Source of the DNA: Phycisphaeraceae bacterium
Lineage (GTDB): Bacteria; Planctomycetota; Phycisphaerae; Phycisphaerales; Phycisphaeraceae
DNA: 12,880 nucleotides
Assembly (NCBI GenBank): GCA_020850375.1
Contig: JADZET010000116.1
Location: 1 to 12,880, forward strand
Direction of reading: 5' to 3'
Below the pieces are notes generated by a model. That model was not told the DNA's origin, did no database searches, and saw only the letters and a program-made list of their open reading frames with translations. Of this stretch, positions 5,935 through 12,800 are shown piece by piece; within the stretch, counting starts at the first letter, position 1, and each line of letters begins with the position of its first letter. Position numbers and translations under genes: made by a program.

Positions 5935-6639
5935 TTACTTCTTGCCTTGCTCGCAGTCACAGTCCTTGCAGGCGCAATCGAGGGTGAGGCTGTAGAGCAG
6001 GCCCGCGATCAGACCGCCGGCCATCGGGCCGGCCCAGTAGACCCAGGCGTTCTCCCAGTGGCCGCCGACCAGGGCGGGGCCGAGGTGCCGGGCGGGGTTG
6101 ATGGCCCCACCGGTGAGGGGACCGCCGAAGAGGATATCCATGGTGATGGTCAGGCCGATGAACAGGCCGCCGACCTTGGGGGCTCGCTTGTCGATGCCCG
6201 TGCCGAAGACGACGAAGACTAGGAAGAAGGTCAGAACACCCTCGAGGATCATGCCCATCATGGGGGTGACGCCCTTCTCGACGTTGAGCAGGGGCGTACC
6301 GAACTTCACCGCCTCGAGCAGGCCGTCGGGCATCACGAAGGGCAGGAGCATCGCGGCGGCGATGGCGCCGGCGCACTGGGCGACGACGTAGCCGATGGCG
6401 TTGAGGATGCCGATCTTTCGGCCGACCAGGGCCCCGAAGGTCACGGCGGGGTTGAGGTGCCCGCCGCTGACCGCGGCCGTGGCGCTGACCATCACCGCGA
6501 TGGCTAAGCCGTGGGCCAGGGCGACACCCACCAGACCCGAATCGCCACCCGTGAAACCGTTCATGGCGATGGCGCCGACGCCAATAAAGATCAGCGTGAA
6601 CGTGCCGACAAACTCCGCGACCAAAGCTCGTGCGTTCAT
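5935..6639 (-). CDS. Aquaporin (major intrinsic protein family) with AQP8/TIP2-like filter and Cys-rich tail
   Basis: The 234-residue membrane channel has six hydrophobic helices and both half-helix motifs: 'SGGHLNPAVTFG' (NPA at 63-65) and 'TGGAINPARHLGPA' (NPA at 181-183). Aligning to AqpZ by these motifs gives selectivity-filter residues H43, I169, G178 and R184. This is the His-Ile-Gly-Arg set of plant TIP2 and animal AQP8, which conduct water and ammonia, and it differs from AqpZ (Phe-His-Thr-Arg). The flanking 'VALAHGLAIAVM' also resembles TIPs. The last 14 residues carry C222, C224, C227 and C229 (CACKDCDC), an unusual possible metal site on the cytoplasmic C-terminus. The ATG at 6639 has AAAGGA about five bases upstream. 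Its neighbour downstream on the same strand is the glutamate-synthase-like gene. The channel family is certain; ammonia transport is an inference from the filter. Confidence 0.93.
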   Translation of the reverse strand: MNARALVAEFVGTFTLIFIGVGAIAMNGFTGGDSGLVGVALAHGLAIAVMVSATAAVSGGHLNPAVTFGALVGRKIGILNAIGYVVAQCAGAIAAAMLLPFVMPDGLLEAVKFGTPLLNVEKGVTPMMGMILEGVLTFFLVFVVFGTGIDKRAPKVGGLFIGLTITMDILFGGPLTGGAINPARHLGPALVGGHWENAWVYWAGPMAGGLIAGLLYSLTLDCACKDCDCEQGKK

Positions 6640-6713
6640 GGGAATCCTTTCCTCTTAGAAGTGAAGCGGGGCACCCAACAGAACCATGCCGGGGAGACTC
6701 GCCCAACAGACAA

Positions 6714-6732
6714 AATTAACTTCTTTGGCCAG
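6714..6732 (-). promoter_or_regulatory. Shared upstream motif, copy 2 (before the aquaporin)
   Basis: AATTAACTTC-TTT-GGCCAG on the + strand, matching the copy at 5839-5854 apart from the TTT insertion. It lies about 75 bases upstream of the aquaporin ATG, a usual place for a promoter or operator, in the divergent gap shared with the lipoprotein gene. Confidence 0.4.
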
Positions 6733-6858
6733 GGGCGGTTAACGACATGGTGGCTACAGGGGATATCTTCGTCAAACGGGGTGAATTCTCTTCAGTAGCG
6801 GGCCTTGAGGTGGACTTTAGGGCCAACGCGGTGCATGAAATAAGTGGAGGGTTCTCCT

Positions 6859-7209
6859 ATGTGCCGCGGCAGTTTGCTTGTGCTGGGCCTGGCGGTCTTG
6901 GGGCTGGGGGGCTGTCAGAGCTGGCAATCCAAGCCGTACCCTGCGCTGGGCGATCGGCCGACGTCGCTGGTGATGGACAAGCCGATGATGGTGCGCCTGT
7001 CGCAGAGCGAGCCGGCGCAGGGCGATTACCTGCCCTGGTACGCGTATCGGAATGACCTGGGGCCGGTGGCCTTCAGGGGGTATGAGGCGCCGAGCCAGAC
7101 GTGGGTCCACGAGCGGACCTACGACCGGCAATCGACGGTGGCGGGGCGCGTGCGCGATTACAGGTATCAGACGACGATCCGCCATCGGGTGCAGTTCGAG
7201 ACGCAGTGA
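6859..7209 (+). CDS. Small predicted lipoprotein of unknown function
   Basis: The 116-residue protein begins with a short lipoprotein signal (MCRGSLLVLGLAVLGLGGC), with lipobox LGGC and the modified cysteine at 19 followed by Q. It should therefore be lipid-anchored and retained in the outer envelope. The mature part is rich in Tyr, Arg and Trp, with 'PWYAYRNDLGPVAFRGYEAP' (59-78) and 'VRDYRYQTTIRHRVQFE' (98-114), the latter probably beta-strand. I do not recognise the family. ATG 6859 is chosen because GGAGG ends eight bases upstream; an in-frame GTG at 6844 would add five residues before the signal peptide and would itself sit in the ribosome binding site. It is divergent from the aquaporin and 90 bases ahead of glcD on the same strand. 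No convincing terminator lies between, so weak cotranscription with glcD is possible. Confidence 0.85.
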   Translation: MCRGSLLVLGLAVLGLGGCQSWQSKPYPALGDRPTSLVMDKPMMVRLSQSEPAQGDYLPWYAYRNDLGPVAFRGYEAPSQTWVHERTYDRQSTVAGRVRDYRYQTTIRHRVQFETQ

Positions 7210-7262
7210 TCGACACGAAAGGTTTGTCGGCGGACCGACCGACACGCGGCCGGCGGCGCGTT

Positions 7263-7290
7263 TTGCTTTCACTTGCGGGGGTCTTACCAT
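7263..7290 (+). promoter_or_regulatory. Possible promoter of the glcDEF operon
   Basis: TTGCTT (7263-7268) and TACCAT (7285-7290) are 16 bases apart. TACCAT keeps the TANNNT pattern and ends nine bases before the ATG at 7300, so a transcript from it would have almost no leader. The -35 match is poor. No Shine-Dalgarno site is visible next to the glcD start. Confidence 0.35.
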
Positions 7291-7299
7291 CTCGTAGCC

Positions 7300-8799
7300 A
7301 TGACCCTCGCGACGCGCGATGAATTGCTCGACGACCTGCGCGGCATCGTCGGCCCGGCCGGCCTCTTGACGAGCCCGGACGAGCTGTTGGTCTATGAGTG
7401 CGACGGCTTCTCCGTGGCGCGCGGGACGCCGCGGGCGGTGGCGTTCCCCACGACGACCGAGCAGGTGGCGGCGTGCGTCAGGACGCTGCGGAAGCACGGC
7501 GTGGGCATCGTCCCGCGCGGCAGCGGCACGGGCCTGGCCGGCGGGTGCGTGGCGTTCGACGGACAGGTGATCCTCTGCACCAGCCGGATGACGAGGATCG
7601 AGTCGATCGACCTGGCCAATCGCGTGGCGGTGGCGCAGGCGGGCGTGCTGAACGTGACGCTCTCGGAGGCGGTGGCGGCGGAGGTGGCGCGGTGGAATCG
7701 GGAGCACCCTAGCCCGCTTCCGGGGGCGGGGGCGATGCACTTCTCGCCGGATCCTTCGAGCCAGCGGGCGTCGACGGTCGGCGGGAACGCGGCGACGAAC
7801 GCGGGCGGGATCAACACGCTTAAGCACGGGGTGACAAGCAACCACGTGCTGGGGGTGGAGTTCGTGCTGCCGGACGGGCAGGTGGTGCGGACGCGGAGGG
7901 CGGCGCTCCATGAATCGCCCGGGCCGGACCTGACGGGGCTGCTGTGCGGCTCGGAGGGGACGCTGGGCATTTTGACCAAGGTCTGGTGCCGGCTCACGCC
8001 CAAGCCGGTGCACTTCCGGACGGTCTACACGGTCTACACCTCGACATTCGACGCCTGCAAGAGCGTGTCGGACATCATCGCGGCGGGGATCCTGCCCACG
8101 TCGATGGAGGTGATGGACGGGCGGATGATCCGCGTGGTGGAGGACGCCTTCCACTACGGCTTCCCCACGGACGCGGCGGCGCTGCTCCTGATTGAGATCG
8201 ACGGGGTGGACTCGATCCTCGACGAGCAGCTCGAGCGGATCATGGCCATCTGCCGGGCCAACGGGGCCAGGGACATCCAGCACTGCTCGGATCCCAAGCG
8301 GCGAGCGGAGCTCTGGTCGGCCCGCAAGCGGGCCTTCGGCGCGATCGGCCGGCTGCACACGGCCTACTTCACGCAGGACGCCTGCATCCCGCGGTCGCGG
8401 CTGCCGGAGGCGGTCGAGCGGATCGTGGCCATCGGGGCGGAGCATGGCCTGAAGATCAGCAACGTCTTCCATGCCGGAGATGGGAACGTGCACCCGATCT
8501 TCTTCTTCGACGAGTCCAACGCCCAGGAGGTGCAGCGGACGATCGAGGCGGCGGAACGTGTGCTGCAATACTGCATCGACATCGGCGGGACGATCACCGG
8601 CGAGCACGGCGTGGGTGTCGAGAAACTGGCGATGATGAACCGCATGTTCAACCCGGCGACGATCGACACCTTTCAGAAGCTCAAAGCGACGTTCGACCCC
8701 GACGCCGTGCTCAACGACGGCAAGCTCATCCCGAGCAAGACGCTCCGCATCGAGCTGCACCGGCTGGTGTCGCCCAACGTGCCCGGCGGAGCCCTCTAA
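7300..8799 (+). CDS. glcD: Glycolate oxidase FAD-linked subunit GlcD
   Basis: The 499-residue protein has an N-terminal PCMH-type FAD-binding domain with 'VPRGSGTGLAGGCVAFDG' (71-88), 'STVGGNAATNAGG' (158-170) and 'LLCGSEGTLGILTKV' (214-228). The C-terminal FAD-oxidase domain has 'HAGDGNVHPIFFFD' (391-404), 'GGTITGEHGVGVEK' (429-442) and 'FDPDAVLNDGKLIP' (465-478). It is the catalytic flavoprotein that oxidises glycolate to glyoxylate. The order glcD, glcE, glcF with tight spacing supports glycolate over D-lactate as substrate. Compared with E. coli GlcD there is an extra segment of roughly 18 residues (about 128-146) between 'LSEAVA' and 'HFSPDPSSQ'. ATG 7300 is preferred over an in-frame TTG at 7273 because the protein then starts at the usual distance from the FAD domain. 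Confidence 0.93.
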   Translation: MTLATRDELLDDLRGIVGPAGLLTSPDELLVYECDGFSVARGTPRAVAFPTTTEQVAACVRTLRKHGVGIVPRGSGTGLAGGCVAFDGQVILCTSRMTRIESIDLANRVAVAQAGVLNVTLSEAVAAEVARWNREHPSPLPGAGAMHFSPDPSSQRASTVGGNAATNAGGINTLKHGVTSNHVLGVEFVLPDGQVVRTRRAALHESPGPDLTGLLCGSEGTLGILTKVWCRLTPKPVHFRTVYTVYTSTFDACKSVSDIIAAGILPTSMEVMDGRMIRVVEDAFHYGFPTDAAALLLIEIDGVDSILDEQLERIMAICRANGARDIQHCSDPKRRAELWSARKRAFGAIGRLHTAYFTQDACIPRSRLPEAVERIVAIGAEHGLKISNVFHAGDGNVHPIFFFDESNAQEVQRTIEAAERVLQYCIDIGGTITGEHGVGVEKLAMMNRMFNPATIDTFQKLKATFDPDAVLNDGKLIPSKTLRIELHRLVSPNVPGGAL

Positions 8800-8849
8800 C
8801 CCCCCTCCCCCACCCCCCTACCACCCTACCACCCATGCCCTCCCCCACC
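8800..8849 (+). repeat. C-rich tract with direct repeats across the glcD-glcE junction
   Basis: The 35 bases between the glcD stop and the glcE ATG are nearly all C, in runs of 6, 5 and 6, and end in two tandem copies of TACCACCC (8819-8826 and 8827-8834). A 12-base direct repeat, CCCTCCCCCACC, lies at 8803-8814 and again at 8838-8849 inside glcE. The minus strand reads as five G-runs of three or more with short loops, a G-quadruplex pattern. There is no Shine-Dalgarno sequence here. Confidence 0.85.
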
Positions 8850-10010
8850 GTCACGATCCATGAGCCGGCTGACCTTTTCGCCCTGATCCAGGCGGCGCAG
8901 CGGTCGCGTGTGCCGCTGTGCCACTACGGCGTGGCCCACGGTGGACTCGGACATCAACGGCCCGAGAAGCACACGGCCGTCCAGTTGGCCGGCGAGGTGA
9001 TGGAGCATTACGAGCGGGACTTCACCGCCCGCGTGCACGCCGGGGCGACGATCGGGGCGATCCAGAAGGCCCTGAGCGCGGCCGGCCAGTTCCTGCCCAT
9101 CGACGCGGACGATGACCTGAGCCTGGGCGAAGTGATCGACCACAACGTCTATGGGCCGTTGCGCGTGGGCTACGGGACGATGCGCGACCTGCTGCTCGGG
9201 CTGCATTACGCCGACGGCCTGGGGCGCGACATCCACGTCGGCGGACGGGTGGTCAAGAACGTGGCGGGGTATGACGTGACCAAATTGCTCGTCGGGGCGA
9301 TGGGCGAGTTGGGGGTGGTCTATGAGGCGTTCGTGCGAACGTACGCGCTCCCGCCGGAAGTGCTGGGCGTGATGCTGGAGGCGGATCGGGCGGCGGGCGT
9401 GGATGGGTTTGTCACGCCGCTTCTCACCAGTCCGGCCAAGCCGGTGTGGCTGCACCTGACGGAAGAGGACGGCGTGTTGCGGCTGGGGCTGGCGTACTAC
9501 GGCAGCTCGCTGGCGAACACGGCACAGTTTGAGACGCTCAAGGGCGTGTTCGGAAAGACGTCGGCGCTGAAGATCGTGGCGGCGCGGGCGATGACGCCGG
9601 CGGAGGATGCGGCGGAGCGGGCGGCGCGACGCGCGTGGCGGCGACGGGCCAAGACGCTGGTGAAGATCATCGTGCCGCCGGCGTCGACGGGCGAGGCGTC
9701 GGAGGCGCTGCGGCAATCGGCTTGGGGGTCGCGGGTTCGCATTGACGCCCTGCCGGCGCATGGGGTGCTGTGGGTGGGTGGCGATTTACAGGCGGATTCG
9801 ACGTTCGATCAGGCGGTGACGGGCGTGGCGAGACGGTTCGAGGGCGTGCGTGTGTGGCACACGCGGCCGGCGGATGAGGACCAAGCCATTGAGCCCATCG
9901 CCCCCCTGCCGCCAGACTGGGCGATGATGCTGGCGATCAAGAAGACGATGGACCCGCACGGCCTGTTGAATCCGGGTCGGACGCTGGTCCGTGAGGTGGT
10001 TCCGACGTGA
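8835..10010 (+). CDS. glcE: Glycolate oxidase FAD-binding subunit GlcE
   Basis: The 391-residue protein is a PCMH-type FAD-binding protein without the large C-terminal oxidase domain of GlcD. It shows 'VHAGATIGAIQKALSAAGQF' (67-86), the diagnostic 'GGRVVKNVAGYDVTKLLVG' (136-154) with 'GELGVVYEAFVRTYALP' (157-173), and the C-terminal 'AIKKTMDPHGLLNPGR' (367-382). By family GlcE is a required second flavin subunit of glycolate oxidase. It lies 35 bases after glcD and overlaps glcF by four bases. The ATG at 8835 follows a C-rich stretch with no ribosome binding site, and codons 2-5 (CCC TCC CCC ACC) continue the C-richness, so how translation begins is unclear. It is somewhat longer than E. coli GlcE (about 350); an Arg/Ala-rich helix near 251-273 contributes. 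Confidence 0.9.
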   Translation: MPSPTVTIHEPADLFALIQAAQRSRVPLCHYGVAHGGLGHQRPEKHTAVQLAGEVMEHYERDFTARVHAGATIGAIQKALSAAGQFLPIDADDDLSLGEVIDHNVYGPLRVGYGTMRDLLLGLHYADGLGRDIHVGGRVVKNVAGYDVTKLLVGAMGELGVVYEAFVRTYALPPEVLGVMLEADRAAGVDGFVTPLLTSPAKPVWLHLTEEDGVLRLGLAYYGSSLANTAQFETLKGVFGKTSALKIVAARAMTPAEDAAERAARRAWRRRAKTLVKIIVPPASTGEASEALRQSAWGSRVRIDALPAHGVLWVGGDLQADSTFDQAVTGVARRFEGVRVWHTRPADEDQAIEPIAPLPPDWAMMLAIKKTMDPHGLLNPGRTLVREVVPT

Positions 10011-11389
10011 CGCAGTCATCTTCCGAATCTTCGAGTCCTGCCGGGCCGCGCGTGATCGCGGGCATTCCGCCCGTCGATCCCGGAGCGGCGGCGCGGGCCA
10101 CGCTCAAGCTCGATCCCGACACGTTCCAGCGGGCGACGGACTGCGTGCACTGCGGTCTGTGTCTGCCGGCCTGCCCGACGTACACGCAGAACGGGCTGGA
10201 GTCCGACTCGCCGCGCGGGCGGATTCATCTCATGAAGGGCTTGGCTGAGGGGCGGATCGGGCCGAGCGAGGCGGTGCTGGGGCACCTGGACCTCTGCCTG
10301 GACTGCCGGGCGTGCGAGACAGCCTGCCCGTCGGGGGTGGTCTACCACGAACTGATCGAGGCGACGCGCGAGCACTTCATCGCCACGCGGCCGACGACGC
10401 TGGCGGACAGGCTGCTGCGGTGGGTCTTCTTTCACCTGTTTCCGCATCCAACACGCCTGAAACTCGCCCTGCTGCCGGCGAGGGTGTTGCAGAAGCTCGG
10501 GCTTTGGGGATTGGCCACGCATCGGCGCGTGCTGAGCGTGCTGCCGGCACAGTTCCAGAAGATGGCGCAGATGCTGCCATCGAACGGGCCGCTGTGGGAG
10601 CGGCGGTTGGCGTCACCCGCGAAGCCAGCGACGGCGACGCGACGGGTCGGGCTATTCACCGGGTGCATCGGGAGCGTGCTGTATCAGGAGGTCAATCGGC
10701 AGACGGCGGCGATCCTTGAGCGGCTGGGCTGCGAGGTCGTGATTCCGAGGCAGCAGGCGTGCTGCGGGGCGATCCACCATCACGGGGGCGATTCGCCCGA
10801 GGCGAAGGCGCTGGCGAGGAAGAACCTCGAAGCGTTCCTGGACCTGGGCGGGGAGAAGCCGGTGGACTGGATCGTGACCAATATTGCCGGCTGCGGGGCG
10901 ATGCTGCGGGAGTATGACCATCTGCTGCGCGATGATCCGGCCCTGGCCGCGAAGGCGAAGGCGTTCACGGCGAAGATGCACGACATTTCCGAGGTTCTTG
11001 TCGAGCTCGGGAAACCCCCGGACCTCAAGACGGTGGCGATGACGGTGACGTATCACGATGCCTGTCATCTGCGTCACGCGCAGCAGGTGGCCGACCCGCC
11101 GCGGCAGATCCTTTCGTGGGTCCCGGGGCTGCGGGTCGTGCCGCTGGCGGAGTCGGAGATCTGCTGCGGGGCGGCGGGGACGTACAACCTCTCGCAGCCG
11201 GCGATGGCGCGGGAGCTGGCCGAGCGGAAATTGCGGAACATCGGGGCGACGGGGGCGAGGGTGTGCGTGACGGGGAACGTGGGGTGCGCGATGCAGATCG
11301 ACTCCGAGGCCCGGCGGGTGGGCATGCCGCTGCGGGTGGTGCACCCGGTGACGCTGCTGCACGCGGCGATGTTCGGAGGGGAAGTCTAG
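10007..11389 (+). CDS. glcF: Glycolate oxidase iron-sulfur subunit GlcF
   Basis: The 460-residue protein has two 4Fe-4S ferredoxin-type motifs: C46-x2-C49-x2-C52-x3-C56-P and C97-x2-C100-x2-C103-x3-C107-P. Two CCG (heterodisulfide-reductase-like) domains follow, with C220, C252-C253 and C296 in the first and C353, C387-C388 and C427 in the second. By family GlcF passes electrons from the flavin subunits to the membrane quinone pool. It starts with GTG at 10007, overlapping the glcE stop (GTGA), and has GAGGTGG seven bases upstream, so it is probably translationally coupled to glcE. All cluster ligands are present, so the complex should be functional. The stop is only nine bases from the stop of the convergent GH10-like gene, and no terminator fits in the gap. 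No glcB, glcG or regulator gene is in the window. Confidence 0.94.
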   Translation: MTQSSSESSSPAGPRVIAGIPPVDPGAAARATLKLDPDTFQRATDCVHCGLCLPACPTYTQNGLESDSPRGRIHLMKGLAEGRIGPSEAVLGHLDLCLDCRACETACPSGVVYHELIEATREHFIATRPTTLADRLLRWVFFHLFPHPTRLKLALLPARVLQKLGLWGLATHRRVLSVLPAQFQKMAQMLPSNGPLWERRLASPAKPATATRRVGLFTGCIGSVLYQEVNRQTAAILERLGCEVVIPRQQACCGAIHHHGGDSPEAKALARKNLEAFLDLGGEKPVDWIVTNIAGCGAMLREYDHLLRDDPALAAKAKAFTAKMHDISEVLVELGKPPDLKTVAMTVTYHDACHLRHAQQVADPPRQILSWVPGLRVVPLAESEICCGAAGTYNLSQPAMARELAERKLRNIGATGARVCVTGNVGCAMQIDSEARRVGMPLRVVHPVTLLHAAMFGGEV

Positions 11390-11398
11390 GAAGAAGGA

Positions 11399-12766
11399 TC
11401 AATCGCCGAGTTTTTCGAGTGAGGCAGTCGGCGGCGGCGTGGCGGCGGGGGCGTCGTTCGCGGCCGGCGGCGTGATGCCGCGCAGGGGTTCGAGGACCGC
11501 CAGGCGGAGGGTGGGTTGGCCGTTGGAGGGGGCGATGTAGACGCGGGCCTGGGCGACGGCGCCGCTGGGCAGTTGGGCGGTGAGGTCGTACCAGCCGGCG
11601 TAGACGCGGGTCTGGACGTTGCCGAGTTCGTCGGAGCGGAGGGTCGTGCGTGTCCACCAGAGCTGACGGATGAGGCTCTCGACGACCTGGCCCGCGGGGG
11701 TGAGCTGGCCGAACTCATTGCCGAGTGAGGCGTTGGGGACGGTCAGGGATTCCTGGCGGACGCCGGCGAAGTAGACGCCGCCGATCGAGGGGCTGGCGAA
11801 GAGGGTGCGGAGCATGGTCTCGAGGGAGACGGCCGCGGCGGTCTCGCTCGATCCGCCGACCTCCAGGCCGGTGACGATGACGGGCTTGCCGATCTGGCCG
11901 ATCCACTCGAGGGCGCGGGCGAGCTGGGGCTGGACGACGACGTCGGTGACGGGCGTGCGAACGGCGACGACGCGGGGGTCGAGGAAGGCCTGGCCGGCCT
12001 CGGTCATGTAGCGGACCATGATCGTCAGGCGGTCGGGGCGGAGGCAGTCGACGAAGCCCAGGCTCAGCCGCGCGTCGGGGCAGGCGAAGCGGGCGTCCTC
12101 GAAGAGCATGCGGTTCATGCCGGGACCGAGACGGTCGCCGACGACGTCGTAGGTCGGGGCGTCGGCCAGGAGGTCGAACTCGCCGACCTCGCGGCCGTAG
12201 CGGAGCAGGACGGCGCGGACGTGGCCCTCGAGGGCGTCGGCGAAGGGCTGGCCGCGCATCTCGCGGGCCCAGGCCGGAAGGTTCTGCGGGTCCAAGGAAA
12301 TCACCTGGCCCCAGCGGACGGGCAGGCCGTGCCGGCGGGTCCATTCGAGGACGCGATCGACGCGGGCGAAGTCGCGCTGGCCCCGCTTGGGCTCGACGGC
12401 GGGCCAGTTGCCGAGGTGTTCGAGGGAGACGGCGCTGAAGCATCGCCAGACGCGTTCGTTGGCGAGGCTGGTCTGTCGGCCGTCGGCCCAGTCGAGGTCG
12501 CGGCCGGTCATCTCGACGCCCCAGGCGAAGGCGTGGCGGAGCATGGTGAGCTGGACATTGACCAGGGGGGCGGGCTGGCCCTTCTCGTCGAGGACCAGGA
12601 TGCGCACGCTGGTCATGCGCAGGGCCTCGATCTGCTTCTGGGTCTTGTTGACCCACTCGCCGCTGAGCATCTGCCCCCGGCCCCCGGAAGTGAAGACGAT
12701 CGTGGCCGCGAGGACGAGAAAACGGCTGATCACAGGCAGCTTGGCGTGGCGGGTCGAGGGTTGCAT
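11399..12766 (-). CDS. Secreted GH10-like protein with apparently lost catalytic glutamates
   Basis: The 455-residue protein starts with an N-terminal signal sequence (basic start, hydrophobic core about 11-26). It then follows the glycoside hydrolase family 10 layout: 'RHAFAWGVEM' (77-86), 'FSAVSLEHLGNWPAVEPKRG' (110-129), 'VDRVLEWTRRHGLPVRWG' (136-153), 'DARLSLGFVD' (231-240), 'FASPSIGGVYFAGV' (323-336), and a C-terminal 'GWYDLTAQLPSG' strand pair. GH10 enzymes cleave xylan with two glutamates. The acid/base motif WDVVNE aligns with 'FDLLAD' (197-202) and the nucleophile motif TE-[LF]-D with 'TGLE' (299-302), so neither glutamate is conserved. Substrate-binding His and Trp residues are also missing. 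It may bind glycans or have changed activity. The start at 12766 has AAGGAG eight bases upstream. The protein ends in a Pro/Ala-rich tail (433-447). The GH10 fold is likely; the function is unknown. Confidence 0.75.
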   Translation of the reverse strand: MQPSTRHAKLPVISRFLVLAATIVFTSGGRGQMLSGEWVNKTQKQIEALRMTSVRILVLDEKGQPAPLVNVQLTMLRHAFAWGVEMTGRDLDWADGRQTSLANERVWRCFSAVSLEHLGNWPAVEPKRGQRDFARVDRVLEWTRRHGLPVRWGQVISLDPQNLPAWAREMRGQPFADALEGHVRAVLLRYGREVGEFDLLADAPTYDVVGDRLGPGMNRMLFEDARFACPDARLSLGFVDCLRPDRLTIMVRYMTEAGQAFLDPRVVAVRTPVTDVVVQPQLARALEWIGQIGKPVIVTGLEVGGSSETAAAVSLETMLRTLFASPSIGGVYFAGVRQESLTVPNASLGNEFGQLTPAGQVVESLIRQLWWTRTTLRSDELGNVQTRVYAGWYDLTAQLPSGAVAQARVYIAPSNGQPTLRLAVLEPLRGITPPAANDAPAATPPPTASLEKLGD

Positions 12767-12800
12767 GGTCGAGGCTCCTTCCTCGTCGATGCGGTGGGAA

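Noticed and set aside
5839..6732. Sigma-54 promoter in the shared AATTAACTTC/GGCCAG motif
   Set aside because: The minus-strand CTGGCC resembles the -24 element, but no GC falls at the -12 position in either copy.
7210..7272. Terminator between the lipoprotein gene and glcD
   Set aside because: Only short stems (GTCGG/CCGAC at 7226-7239 and a 4-bp CGCG pair before TTTT at 7261) can be drawn, too weak to call.
6817..8760. 647-codon open frame on the - strand
   Set aside because: It spans the lipoprotein gene and is antisense to glcD; the Arg/His/Pro-rich translation and lack of domains mark it as a shadow of third-position GC bias.
8826..9761. 311-codon open frame on the - strand
   Set aside because: Antisense to glcE, low-complexity Arg/His/Pro composition, no ribosome binding site of note.
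11715..12656. 313-codon open frame on the - strand
   Set aside because: It is an alternative frame within the GH10-like gene, extremely Arg/Pro-rich, without motifs.
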